Shown: positions 16,399 through 24,511 of the stretch, piece after piece
Layout of the letters: each line of letters starts with the position of its first letter
Position numbering within the stretch: the first letter of the stretch is position 1
Assembly: GCA_002162095.1 (NCBI GenBank)
Contig: CP021424.1
Location: 1,054,001-1,118,000, forward strand
Reading direction: 5' to 3'
Length of the DNA stretch: 64,000 nucleotides
Origin: Armatimonadetes bacterium Uphvl-Ar2
GTDB lineage: Bacteria > Armatimonadota > Fimbriimonadia > Fimbriimonadales > Fimbriimonadaceae
The notes under the pieces: generated by a model
Told to the model about the DNA's origin: nothing
What the model saw: only the letters and a program-made list of their open reading frames with translations
Database searches by the model: none
Translations under genes and position numbers: made by a program

Positions 16399-17868
16399 TT
16401 AGTTGGCCAGGCAGGCCTTCACGAACTCACGGACATCGGCGTGGAACTTGATGCGCGACGAAACTTCCGTGTACATCATGTGTCCGGCCGGGTAGTAGGT
16501 GAACGAGACGCGTGACCGGGATTCCTTGTCCAGCCCCATGTGGTTCAGCGTGTACATGGTGGCGTGGAACGGGCAGGCCAGATCATAGTAGCCGCAGGCG
16601 TAGAGCACCCGGAAGTGCGGGTTGCGGGCCAGCACAAAGCGGAGTTCCGAGGCCGTTTCGGCGTATGAACCCTCCGGCTCCTCCCACGGGCGCACCGAAC
16701 CGTAGTTGAGGTACGGATAGGGGGCCTTGATCTGCAGGTCGCGGGTCAAGTAGTCATTGATGGCGGCCGTGTAGGGCGGGGTGATGGCCCCATCGCTCGG
16801 GTCGCCTGAGCCCCGGTCGCCCACACCCAGCTCTTCCTTGCCTGTGATCCGGCTATCCAGCCGTCCGACGGTCAGTCGCTGATCGCGCAGAAGCTCGCGG
16901 AAGAAGGAGAACTCAGAGACGCGCAGATTGGCGGCCAAGATGTACTCCTTGCTGAGGCCCAAGAGCTGCGACATCTTGCCGGCAATGCGATCCTTCTCGG
17001 CGTCCGTCAGGCTGTCCCCTCGTTGGAGGGCCGCGGCGTATTCGTTATCCACAAAGGCGACCGCTTCCTTAGCCACTTGCTCCACGCTGGTAAGGCGTCG
17101 ATCCAGCCGCTTGTGATACCACGCCGTGGCCGCCAGCGAGGGCAAGAAGCCGATGTACGTGACATCGTTGCCGCGCATGCCGCGCAGGGTGTGGTAGCTA
17201 CTGGTGCCCGAGATGCTGATGAAGCCATGAATGGCAATCCCCGCGCGGAGCAGGCTTGCGCTGAGGCCCGAACCCCGGATGCCCCCGTAGCTCTCGCCCG
17301 CCACGAAGAGCGGCGAATTCCAGCGCTGGTGCTTAGTCAGCCACAGCCGAATGAAGTTGGTGAAGGCTTGGATATCCTGGCTGACCCCGAAGTAGCGCGG
17401 GCCGGCCGCAGAATTGGCCAAGCGGCTGTAGCCCGTGCCCGGGGCGTCAATCAGCACGACGTCAGTGAAATCCAGCCAGGTTTCTTGGTTGTCTACGGCT
17501 TGATAGGGCGGCTTGGGCAAGCTCCCGTCGTCGTTCATCGGCGCACGCTTGGGGCCAAGCGAACCCATGTGTAACCACATGGTGGAACTTCCCGGCCCGC
17601 CGTTGAAGGCGAACGTCACCGGGCGGGTTCCCAAATCCGCACCGTCCTTGGTGTACGCCACATAGAACATGTGGCAATCCGGAGCCCCTTCGGGGCCAAG
17701 CCCGATCATCGAGGCGTGGGCCGTGTAGCTGAGCGGACCCGTCGGCAACTGGATGGTGTGCTTCGTGACGGCATCTGGCACGGGTTGCGATCCGCTTTGC
17801 TGGATACGTGCCGCCGGGGCTGGGCTGAGCACCGCCGCCGCCAGCATGCACGAGAGGAATGCAGACAT
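16399..17868 (-). CDS. Secreted serine carboxypeptidase, peptidase S10 family
   Basis: This enzyme of about 489 residues should remove C-terminal residues from peptides outside the cytoplasm. It has a signal peptide ending near residue 20, the oxyanion motif 'NGGPGSS' (about 90-96), the nucleophile Ser in 'GESYGG' (about 193), an Asp in 'GYYDLACP' and a His in 'PAGHMMY'; together these complete the S10 triad. ATG 17868 is chosen over TTG 17871 because a TAGACT box ends 7 nt before it. Length and order agree with bacterial S10 members. It has its own promoter and terminator. Confidence 0.88.
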   Translation of the reverse strand: MSAFLSCMLAAAVLSPAPAARIQQSGSQPVPDAVTKHTIQLPTGPLSYTAHASMIGLGPEGAPDCHMFYVAYTKDGADLGTRPVTFAFNGGPGSSTMWLHMGSLGPKRAPMNDDGSLPKPPYQAVDNQETWLDFTDVVLIDAPGTGYSRLANSAAGPRYFGVSQDIQAFTNFIRLWLTKHQRWNSPLFVAGESYGGIRGSGLSASLLRAGIAIHGFISISGTSSYHTLRGMRGNDVTYIGFLPSLAATAWYHKRLDRRLTSVEQVAKEAVAFVDNEYAAALQRGDSLTDAEKDRIAGKMSQLLGLSKEYILAANLRVSEFSFFRELLRDQRLTVGRLDSRITGKEELGVGDRGSGDPSDGAITPPYTAAINDYLTRDLQIKAPYPYLNYGSVRPWEEPEGSYAETASELRFVLARNPHFRVLYACGYYDLACPFHATMYTLNHMGLDKESRSRVSFTYYPAGHMMYTEVSSRIKFHADVREFVKACLAN

Positions 17869-17881
17869 CAACCGGAGTCTA
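17869..17881 (-). promoter_or_regulatory. -10-like TAGACT box, 7 nt before the S10 peptidase
   Basis: Minus strand TAGACT (17881-17876), CCGGTTG, ATG 17868. Near-identical to the TAGACTCCGG arrangement before arsC. Confidence 0.55.
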
Positions 17882-17906
17882 GCCGAATCCCTGCCCGCTC
17901 GCCACT

Positions 17907-17945
17907 CAAAAAAGGAGAGCCACTTGCCGAGACAAGTGGCTCCTC
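17907..17945 (-). terminator. Intrinsic terminator after the PDZ-hydrolase gene
   Basis: Minus strand stem GAGCCACTTG...CAAGTGGCTC (17942-17917) followed by a run of T (about 17913-17907). Confidence 0.85.
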
Positions 17946-17961
17946 TTGAGCCAACTCGGCT

Positions 17962-19311
17962 TTACGAGCGCGGGGTCGCCATGATCTTGCGGAACCAGTC
18001 AATCATGACCTTGGAGAAGTCGTTGTTGAACTGCCCGCGCTGGAAGTTGGCCATGCTCTCTTGCTCGGTGGCAAAGGCGTGGAAGAGGTGGTCCGAGTTC
18101 GGCAGCACCATGCTTTCGCCTTGGCCCGGTCGCACCTGGTTCACCGTGTCCGCAATCGTCTTGTGGTCGATGTCATAGGTGACGAAATCGGAGGCCCCGC
18201 GCACGGCCAGCACCGGCGCGTTGGTCTTCACCCAATACTCGGCGTGGTTGAGGTCGTTCAGTTGCCGCCAGAACTCAAGCGTCTTGCCGTTGAACAGGCC
18301 GCCCGGGAAATAGGCGTCCACTAGCGGCGCCAGGTCGGGGTGCGAGGCCTTGATCTCCTCGGCGCTCTTGCGCTCAATCATCGCCAGAGCTATGATGCGT
18401 GCGCCCGGCCGGGCTTCTTGGTCGGCCTGCACATAGGATTGCCCCGCCACCAAGCCTTGGTAGCGGATGGTGTCCATCAAGTACTCGAACCAGGTGCGCC
18501 CCGCGCAGCCGTACACCACCACCCCGCGCGTGGGGTACTTGGACGCCACCACCGGACCAAACGAGCCACCCATACTGTGGCCAAAGATGAAGATGTTGTC
18601 CGGGTCTACATTCGGCTGTTGGCGGAGCTGCTCCATCGCCTTCTCGTAGATGTCCAGCTCCGTGAGGAAGTCCATCGTTTCGAAGGGGCCGCCTTCGCTA
18701 TCGCCCACGCCCGGCTTCTCCACCCGCATGGTGACGAAATTCGAGTTCGCCAGGGTGAACAGGATCGGCCCGTCGAGGGTAGTGACATCGCCCTTGGCGG
18801 TGGCGAGGGTGTAGTCGTAGGAGACCGGCGAGAAGCCTTGGATGAAGAGTACGCCCGGGTGCTTGCCGGCCGCCGTGGGGCGGGTGATGATGGTCCGCAT
18901 CCGGTCGCCGTGGCTATTGACCGAGCTGTATTCGACCTTAAAGTTCTCGTTGCCCGGGTCGCGCGGCTTCTCGGTGAGCGGCGCGGCCAATTCCACCGTC
19001 TGGCCATCTCGCATCACGCGGAAGGTGACGCGGGAGCCCGTTTCGAGGGTGCGCACCCACGCGGAGAAGCCCTGCGCCTGGGCGGGGCGGCCATTGACCT
19101 GGACAATGATGTCGCCCGTTTTGATGCCGGCATTGGCGGCGGTGAGTCCGGGCACCGGGGCACCGGCTACGATGCCTTGACCGGCCGGGAGAGAGAGACT
19201 CTGGGCAACGTCCGGCGTGACCGGGCTCAGCGGAACCCCGAGAGCACCCCGACGGGGCAGATCATCGGCAAAGAGGAGGGAGGTGGCAAGGACAGCGGTG
19301 ATCCAAGGCAT
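17962..19311 (-). CDS. Secreted PDZ domain plus alpha/beta hydrolase
   Basis: This 449-residue protein has a short signal peptide, a PDZ domain at about residues 24-110 ('AGIKTGDIIVQVNGRPAQ'), and an alpha/beta hydrolase of the prolyl-oligopeptidase/acyl-peptidase type from about 130. The nucleophile is Ser246 in 'GHSMGG'; the Asp is likely in 'RGASDFVTYD' and the His in 'NSDHLFHAF'. The PDZ part probably recruits substrates or partners. A 17-bp perfect palindrome sits 6 bp upstream of its ATG and is shared with a divergent PadR regulator, so it is probably repressed by that protein. The substrate is unknown. Confidence 0.8.
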   Translation of the reverse strand: MPWITAVLATSLLFADDLPRRGALGVPLSPVTPDVAQSLSLPAGQGIVAGAPVPGLTAANAGIKTGDIIVQVNGRPAQAQGFSAWVRTLETGSRVTFRVMRDGQTVELAAPLTEKPRDPGNENFKVEYSSVNSHGDRMRTIITRPTAAGKHPGVLFIQGFSPVSYDYTLATAKGDVTTLDGPILFTLANSNFVTMRVEKPGVGDSEGGPFETMDFLTELDIYEKAMEQLRQQPNVDPDNIFIFGHSMGGSFGPVVASKYPTRGVVVYGCAGRTWFEYLMDTIRYQGLVAGQSYVQADQEARPGARIIALAMIERKSAEEIKASHPDLAPLVDAYFPGGLFNGKTLEFWRQLNDLNHAEYWVKTNAPVLAVRGASDFVTYDIDHKTIADTVNQVRPGQGESMVLPNSDHLFHAFATEQESMANFQRGQFNNDFSKVMIDWFRKIMATPRS

Positions 19312-19316
19312 AGATG

Positions 19317-19333
19317 TATTACATTATGTAATA
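19317..19333. promoter_or_regulatory. 17-bp palindromic operator between the hydrolase and padR genes
   Basis: TATTACATTATGTAATA is a perfect inverted repeat around one central base. It overlaps the likely -10 (CATAAT) of the minus-strand hydrolase and the -35 region of the padR promoter (CACAAT at 19351). PadR-family operators are commonly AT-rich palindromes of this size. That PadR binds it is inference. Confidence 0.7.
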
Positions 19334-19366
19334 GTCGCCTTGTTCCCGGGCACAATAGGGGGCTCA

Positions 19367-19954
19367 TTGTCAAGGAAACTATCGAACGTCGAGATGACCA
19401 TCCTCGGGCTGACCTGGCTCCGGGGGCCGTGCACGGTGTACGCCGTGATGAAGGAGCTGGCGGCTTCGGAATCTACGTATTACCGGTCGCGGGCGGGCAC
19501 AGCGTACTCGGTGGTGACTCGGCTGGTGAAGTTTGGACTCATCCACCAGGCCGAGGACAACAGCATTTCGATTACCGAACCGGGCACGGCCACCTTGCAA
19601 AAGTGGGTGGGGCCGAATATCGAGCAGGCCGACATTGCCCACACCGTGGACTGGGTGCGGTTGCGGTTCTTCTTTCTGGAGTGCCTAGCCCCCGCCGACC
19701 GGCTCAGCCTGATCGATCGTTGCCTGGAAGGGCTGGCGGAGTTCGAGCAGCGTTGCCTCAACCTCATTCAAGTCAACCGAGAACTGGGCGAATACTTCGG
19801 CGCGCTGGCAACGGTCAATATCGTGATGGAAACCCGCGCGCGCATGCGGTGGCTGCGGTTGATCCGACCCTTCATCGAGAATCCTCTGCCCCCCGACGCG
19901 GATTGGACACGAGCCCTGATCGAAGCCATGGAGAAAGACGAGCCCCCTGGGTGA
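19367..19954 (+). CDS. PadR-family transcriptional regulator
   Basis: This regulator has about 195 residues: an N-terminal winged helix starting 'KLSNVEMTILGLTWLRGPCTVYAVMKEL' with 'YSVVTRLVKFGLIHQ' as wing, and a C-terminal helical dimerisation region. The start is most likely TTG 19367; upstream in-frame codons lie within the hydrolase gene and its promoter region. It is divergent from the PDZ-hydrolase and probably autoregulated through the palindrome at 19317-19333. The effector is unknown; PadR proteins typically release DNA on binding small aromatics or drugs. Confidence 0.8.
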   Translation: MSRKLSNVEMTILGLTWLRGPCTVYAVMKELAASESTYYRSRAGTAYSVVTRLVKFGLIHQAEDNSISITEPGTATLQKWVGPNIEQADIAHTVDWVRLRFFFLECLAPADRLSLIDRCLEGLAEFEQRCLNLIQVNRELGEYFGALATVNIVMETRARMRWLRLIRPFIENPLPPDADWTRALIEAMEKDEPPG

Positions 19955-20001
19955 TGGGGCGGCGCCAATTTCGGTAGGATACGGAGAAGGTTCGCCTCAC
20001 C

Positions 20002-21510
20002 ATGAAGTCATCAATGTCTGCTCGCGCGTGGAAGTTCGCCTCCTTGGCCGGAGCGGTCACGGTTCTCACGCTGTCGGTCAATGCCGGCACGTCCGGCACG
20101 AAGGCCGCGCCCAAGGAAGTCCGCGCCATGCAGCCCCGGGCGACGGTGACCCAGCTTTATCAGCAGAACTGTTTGAACTGCCACGGCCCGAGCGGTGAAG
20201 GCGGTGGTGCCGGCACCAAGACCTTCCTGACCCGTGAGAAGTACGCCCAGGAACTGGACAAGCCGTACTTTGATGCCATCAAGAAAGGGGTGCCCGACAT
20301 GGCCATGCCCAGCTACGGCGAAGCCATGAGCGACGAGCAGATTTGGGGCCTAGTGGTGCTGATCCGCGAAATGCAGGGCCGTGCGCTGCGCCGCGAGTTC
20401 GGATCCCCCAAGGCCGTGAACGGGGTCTACCGATCTCAGCGCCACAACTTTAAGGTGGAAACTGTGGTGGACACCGGCAAAGGCCTGAAGACGCCCTGGG
20501 GCATTGACTGGCTGCCCACCGGGGAGATGCTGGTGACCAACCGCCCGGGCGGCGTCGTGGTCGTCAAGAATGGCAATGTTATGCCCCTGAACGGGGTGCC
20601 CGCCAGCCTGGAACTGGGCCAAGGCGGCATGATGGAAGTGTCCGTGCACCCGCAATTCCGCGAGAACGGCTGGGTTTACTTGGCTTACACCGAACCGGCG
20701 GCCTCGGGCCGGGGTGGCAATACCAAGATTGTGCGCGGCCGCGTGCGCGTGACGGCGACCGCCGTCACGTGGAGCGAGCAAAAGACGATTTGGCAATCCG
20801 GGCCGGAGTTCTACACCGGCGCGGGCGTCCACTTTGGTAGCCGTATCGTGTTCGACGGCAAGGGCCACCTCTTCTTTGTGGTGGGCGAGCGCGGCGGCAA
20901 CATGATGGCGCAGGAGCTGACCAACCCGTTCGGCAAGATCTACCGGGTGAAGGACGACGGCACCATCCCGACCGACAACCCGTTCTACAGCCGCGTACCG
21001 GCGGACAAGCCGTACCTGCGCGCCATCTGGAGCCTGGGCCACCGCAACCCGCAGGGCCTGGTGATGACGCCGAAGGGCGAACTGTGGGCCACCGAACACG
21101 GCCCGCGCGGCGGCGATGAACTGAACCTGATCACCAAGGGCGCCAACTACGGCTGGCCGGTGGTGGCGTTCAGCATCAATTACAACGAGATTCCGCAATG
21201 GACGCCGTGGCCTGCCGCCGGGCAGAACATCTCCATGCCGACCTGGCGCTGGATGCCCTCCATCGGGGCGAGCGGCCTTGACGTGGCGCGGGGGCGGGCG
21301 TTCCCGAACTGGAACGGTGACCTGCTGGCCGGTGGGCTGAGCGGGGCCAACCTGGACCGCATCCGCACGAACGGATCGAAGCTGGTGGAGCGCGAAGAAC
21401 TGCTGCACGGCATGGGCCGCGTGCGCGAAGTGGCCACCGGACCGGACGGCAATATCTACGTGGCGCTCAACGGGCCCGACAAGATCATCCGCCTCGTCCC
21501 CGCCCCGTAA
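20002..21510 (+). CDS. Cytochrome c fused to a PQQ-dependent sugar dehydrogenase
   Basis: This is a 502-residue secreted oxidoreductase. A signal peptide (about 1-29) is followed by a class I cytochrome c domain with Cys57-Cys60-His61 (CLNCH) and a likely Met ligand in 'MAMPSYG'. A six-bladed soluble aldose dehydrogenase domain of the YliI/sGDH type follows, with 'GSRIVFDGKGHLFFVVGERG', 'GHRNPQGL' and 'TEHGPRGGDELNLI...NYGWP'. It would oxidise sugars in the periplasm using PQQ and pass electrons straight to its own heme. GGAGAAGG upstream gives a normal leader. PQQ synthesis genes are not in the window. A non-fused paralogue is at 28106. Confidence 0.88.
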   Translation: MKSSMSARAWKFASLAGAVTVLTLSVNAGTSGTKAAPKEVRAMQPRATVTQLYQQNCLNCHGPSGEGGGAGTKTFLTREKYAQELDKPYFDAIKKGVPDMAMPSYGEAMSDEQIWGLVVLIREMQGRALRREFGSPKAVNGVYRSQRHNFKVETVVDTGKGLKTPWGIDWLPTGEMLVTNRPGGVVVVKNGNVMPLNGVPASLELGQGGMMEVSVHPQFRENGWVYLAYTEPAASGRGGNTKIVRGRVRVTATAVTWSEQKTIWQSGPEFYTGAGVHFGSRIVFDGKGHLFFVVGERGGNMMAQELTNPFGKIYRVKDDGTIPTDNPFYSRVPADKPYLRAIWSLGHRNPQGLVMTPKGELWATEHGPRGGDELNLITKGANYGWPVVAFSINYNEIPQWTPWPAAGQNISMPTWRWMPSIGASGLDVARGRAFPNWNGDLLAGGLSGANLDRIRTNGSKLVEREELLHGMGRVREVATGPDGNIYVALNGPDKIIRLVPAP

Positions 21511-21540
21511 AACGATGCCACCTACGTCCATACTTTAGCT

Positions 21541-22404
21541 TTGGGTGCGATTACTTTGAGCGAACAAGGACAACTTCCAACTGTTTCATGGCAAGCATTT
21601 GTTGAAGAGCAGCCTATAGGGACAGTATGCTACATAGACATCAAGGTTGATGTTTTTGATGAAGACGTGAGCCCGCCAGAGGTTCTCCTCTATTGCAGCG
21701 ATACACATTGCAGCTCGCGGATAAGGCACGAAAGCCGTAGCTTCGACATTCCGTTTGGTCAGCCGCAGTTTCTTTGGTCTCTGCTAGTATGCAAGGCATG
21801 CGAGTCACAACACGCTGTTGCTTTCTGGGGATATCTTGTTGAAGATAAACTACTAGTTAAAAAATTGGGGCAAGAGCCGCCAATGGGAGGGGCGCTACCG
21901 AACGCATTACTTCGATTGTCGGAAGGCAAGGAAAAGCAATGGATTGAGCGAGGCCGAGCCTGCATCAGACAGGGCCATGGAATTGCGGCATTAGCCTACT
22001 ACAGACTAGTTGTTGAGGGCATCGCCGATGACTTGCTTAGCAAGATGCTAAAGTACTGCGAAACAAACGAACAAAGTGACCTGATTCGCGCCGCTATTGA
22101 AATGCCTCGCCTCGGTGACAAATTGAAGGCGGTCAACGATTGCATTCCAACTCAGTTAAAATTAGGTTTAGGGGATAACCCCATCACATTTCTATACAGC
22201 TGCTTCAGTGATGAACTACATTATGACTCAGCTGACGATGCTAACGCATTGGAAAAGGCTACGCATGGTATGAACATTGTTTGTGCGTTGCTTGAGTTAA
22301 TGCAAGACCAAGATAGACTGAAGCGCACCCTAACAGAGTCATTCAAGGCACTTTCCGCCCAGCACAATCAGAAACGGGCAAGCAAGCAGGTCAAGTCACG
22401 ATGA
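21541..22404 (+). CDS. AT-rich gene: zinc-ribbon-like protein with DUF4145-like helical domain
   Basis: This 287-residue protein of unknown function has two cysteine pairs (C-x4-C in 'YCSDTHC', C-x2-C in 'VCKAC', about residues 51-82) that could bind zinc. Its helical half has 'GIAALAYYRLVVEGIADDLL', which resembles DUF4145-type domains seen in restriction-related proteins; that likeness is weak. The start is taken as TTG 21541, with CATACT ending 6 nt upstream. Codon use is AT-richer than the flanks, like the restriction-modification genes with which it is convergent (1 bp apart). It may be part of that acquired island. Confidence 0.6.
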   Translation: MGAITLSEQGQLPTVSWQAFVEEQPIGTVCYIDIKVDVFDEDVSPPEVLLYCSDTHCSSRIRHESRSFDIPFGQPQFLWSLLVCKACESQHAVAFWGYLVEDKLLVKKLGQEPPMGGALPNALLRLSEGKEKQWIERGRACIRQGHGIAALAYYRLVVEGIADDLLSKMLKYCETNEQSDLIRAAIEMPRLGDKLKAVNDCIPTQLKLGLGDNPITFLYSCFSDELHYDSADDANALEKATHGMNIVCALLELMQDQDRLKRTLTESFKALSAQHNQKRASKQVKSR

Positions 22405-22405
22405 C

Positions 22406-23017
22406 TCATGGCGCAATCCCAACTAAGATAAGTGGCACCGCCGGTACACCTCGACCTTCGCGGATCAAGTTGTACAATTCACCCTCATAGTAAGCAGGTC
22501 CAGAGGACATCTGAGATTGCAACTCCTTCATAGGCAAGATTTCAATACCTAAGTCAATCTTATCGCCGACATAAAAAGCTAGGTGCTTTACGAAGAGGTC
22601 GTAAGCAACAAAGGAGTACTTTCCAAACTGAACCTCAACGGCCACCCGCTCCTTCACGAAATCAGTCTGGTTGTACGATAAAAATGCCTTCTCGCCAGCA
22701 CGTTCGATCTCTTCCCTTTGTTCATCCGCGCTCATGTGCATCGTTCGGCGAATAAGCTTGGCATCCTTTGTGACCCAATATGTTGTTCTCTCTTCCTTCC
22801 AGTGCCGCTGCTCAAGTGCAACCTTCATGGAAGCGTTCATTTCCTTCGGAGAATACAGCATCTTGCCGACCATCCCCTTTTCCTTCGACACCTTTGTCTT
22901 ATGAGCTTCGGCATCAATTGACTGAACCACCTCATTGACTTCATTCCATAGGCTCGGGTGATGATGCATCAACCACTCATATCCGTTCAGGTGAGAGTAA
23001 AACTCGACGATCCGCAA
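22406..23017 (-). CDS. Type II restriction endonuclease, BglII/BstYI family
   Basis: This 203-residue endonuclease should cut DNA at a GATC-centred site (BglII cuts AGATCT, BstYI RGATCY). The catalytic pattern Asp119...Glu128-x-Gln130 in 'TDFVKERVAVEVQFG' has the same spacing as BglII Asp84, Glu93, Gln95. The following 'YDLFVKHLAFYVGDKIDLGIEIL' matches the family core. The TTG start at 23017 follows directly on the methyltransferase TAA, so translation is probably coupled, and the inefficient start would keep the nuclease scarce relative to the methylase. The exact target is not determined by the sequence. Confidence 0.85.
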   Translation of the reverse strand: MRIVEFYSHLNGYEWLMHHHPSLWNEVNEVVQSIDAEAHKTKVSKEKGMVGKMLYSPKEMNASMKVALEQRHWKEERTTYWVTKDAKLIRRTMHMSADEQREEIERAGEKAFLSYNQTDFVKERVAVEVQFGKYSFVAYDLFVKHLAFYVGDKIDLGIEILPMKELQSQMSSGPAYYEGELYNLIREGRGVPAVPLILVGIAP

Positions 23018-23896
23018 TTAGTGACCTCCAAAGGGAAGTGAAGGGTCGTAAACGGGCTTCCCCATCGGACGCGTTTTGAGCGTGCCTTTCTGGAACTCAA
23101 AAACTCGTTCCCAAGCGATGTCCACATATTCCCGACTCACGTCACAACCCATACCAGTTCGGTCGTGCATGATCGCCGCGACGACCGAAGAGCCGACTCC
23201 CATATATGGATCAAGAACCGTATCTCCCGCATCAGTCATTGATAGCACCAACCTCTCCACGAGTTCAACCGGAAACTGGCAGGGATGCACTGTCTTCTCC
23301 ACATGATTATTCTTCACGTTGGGAATGGTCCAGACATCCCCTGGGTTCTTTCCTAACGGGTTACCCGAGAGTTGGCCAGCTTTCGGCCCCTTGTAGTATT
23401 TCTTCCCAGGATACTTCGATGGAACTCGGATTGGGTCGAGATTGAATGTGTAATCGTTCGACTTCGTGAACCAGAGGATTGTCTCATGTCTCCCCGATAG
23501 CCTCCGAGAGCAGTGTAGGCCATGTTCGAAGTGCCAGACAATTCGGTTACGTAGCTTAAGTCCATGATCCTTAAACAGGTGATACAGGACGATATCAAGT
23601 GGGAATACTTCGCCGTCGTCAACGTGGTTGCCAACTTGCCAGCACAGCGAACCGTTGGGATGAAGCAGTCGGACACACTCCGAGATCACTTGCGCCTGAG
23701 CTTTGATGTACTTGTCCAAGGACACTCGACGTTCATATGACTTCCCGATGTTGTAGGGCGGTGAGGTCACAACGAGCTTGACAGACTCCGAGGCCAAGGG
23801 TCTCATGAACGCCAGATTGTCTGCGCACTCCATGATGACGCTTGCTTCGCGTTCGATCTCGTTGACCAATTTTGGCTGCACACCCGTTGCCTTCAT
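23018..23896 (-). CDS. Site-specific DNA methyltransferase partner of the BglII-like enzyme
   Basis: This 292-residue SAM-dependent methylase is of beta-type order: motif IV 'TSPPYNIG' near residue 48 comes first and motif I 'VLDPYMGVGSS' near residue 235 comes later. TSPPY is usual for N4-cytosine methylases, and BglII is protected by such an enzyme, though N6-adenine methylation is not excluded. It precedes the endonuclease in the same operon and likely protects the same site. A TATAGT box lies 11 nt upstream of ATG 23896. Confidence 0.9.
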   Translation of the reverse strand: MKATGVQPKLVNEIEREASVIMECADNLAFMRPLASESVKLVVTSPPYNIGKSYERRVSLDKYIKAQAQVISECVRLLHPNGSLCWQVGNHVDDGEVFPLDIVLYHLFKDHGLKLRNRIVWHFEHGLHCSRRLSGRHETILWFTKSNDYTFNLDPIRVPSKYPGKKYYKGPKAGQLSGNPLGKNPGDVWTIPNVKNNHVEKTVHPCQFPVELVERLVLSMTDAGDTVLDPYMGVGSSVVAAIMHDRTGMGCDVSREYVDIAWERVFEFQKGTLKTRPMGKPVYDPSLPFGGH

Positions 23897-23918
23897 GACT
23901 CTCTTGAACTATACCCAC

Positions 23919-23951
23919 CTGTGGCAGACATACGTATACACTTTTCCACAG
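23919..23951. promoter_or_regulatory. Inverted repeat upstream of the methyltransferase
   Basis: CTGTGG (23919) and CCACAG (ending 23951) flank an ATACGTAT palindrome at 23930-23937. This lies just upstream of the methylase TATAGT box, where a control protein would bind. It is short and may be chance. Confidence 0.35.
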
Positions 23952-23995
23952 TGACGGTCTTGTGCCTTGACCGAAGTAGCGTCAACTAGGGACCC

Positions 23996-24457
23996 TCAAT
24001 TAGACCGTTGGAGGTCCACATTGACTTCGTCGAGGCCGGCATCTACGACTTCCTGTGTCATCTTGTCAAGACGCGACCGACGGAACTCAGAGCGTTCCTT
24101 CTGGTAGCTCAACAAGTCCTTGAAGAAAACTCGGCGATGGGTGCCCACGAAGTGATACGGGAGTTTTCCTTCCTCTAACAAGCGGACGAAAAACTGACGC
24201 GACACGCCAAGAAAGTTGGCCGCCGCCTGAGTCGTGAAGGCCTCGTTCTCGTGCATAAGAAAGACCGCTTCTTGACGCTTCATGGCTTCCAAAATCTGGA
24301 GCAGGACCTCATTCAGTGCCGAGGGTAGCGCGATGCGCTCGCCATTTTTCCCGACCAACATGGGCACCCCACCTCCTTCTACGATCTGGAAGAGTTGCCT
24401 GAGTTGTTCCTTTGTCAGATCAGCTGGGCCAATTCGAGATGGTGAATCCGAGTTCAT
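23996..24457 (-). CDS. Excisionase/antitoxin-type HTH protein without a toxin partner
   Basis: This 153-residue protein has an N-terminal region of VapB-like antitoxin style ('IALPSALNEVLLQILEAMKRQEAV') and a MerR-like HTH ('FTTQAAANFLGVSRQFFVRLLEEGKLPYHFVGTHRRVFFKDLLSY', about residues 73-118). Relatives normally precede a PIN-domain toxin. Here the next gene, 99 bp on and co-directional, is the DNA methyltransferase. It could serve as a control protein of the restriction system. A CATAAT box ends 6 nt before ATG 24457, with TTGCGG 17 nt further upstream. Confidence 0.8.
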   Translation of the reverse strand: MNSDSPSRIGPADLTKEQLRQLFQIVEGGGVPMLVGKNGERIALPSALNEVLLQILEAMKRQEAVFLMHENEAFTTQAAANFLGVSRQFFVRLLEEGKLPYHFVGTHRRVFFKDLLSYQKERSEFRRSRLDKMTQEVVDAGLDEVNVDLQRSN

Positions 24458-24492
24458 ACTCTCATTATGACGCCTAAACGCTATATCCGCAA
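24458..24492 (-). promoter_or_regulatory. Promoter of the HTH-methylase-endonuclease operon
   Basis: Minus strand: -35 TTGCGG (24492-24487), 17-nt spacer, -10 CATAAT (24469-24464), GAGAGT, ATG 24457. One of the clearest two-box leaderless promoters here. Confidence 0.65.
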
Positions 24493-24511
24493 CTAATTAG
24501 ACGACATTGGC

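Larger units (their letters stand above)
21541..24470. other. Putative acquired restriction-modification island
   Basis: Four genes with visibly lower GC and different codon use sit between high-GC metabolic genes: the zinc-ribbon protein, endonuclease, methyltransferase and HTH gene. No integrase, IS or direct-repeat boundary was seen, so the transfer mechanism is unknown. Confidence 0.6.

Noticed and set aside
18340-19977. 545-codon plus-strand frame opposite the PDZ-hydrolase
   Set aside because: His/Arg/Gly-rich translation without domains; the minus-strand gene and PadR frame explain the region.
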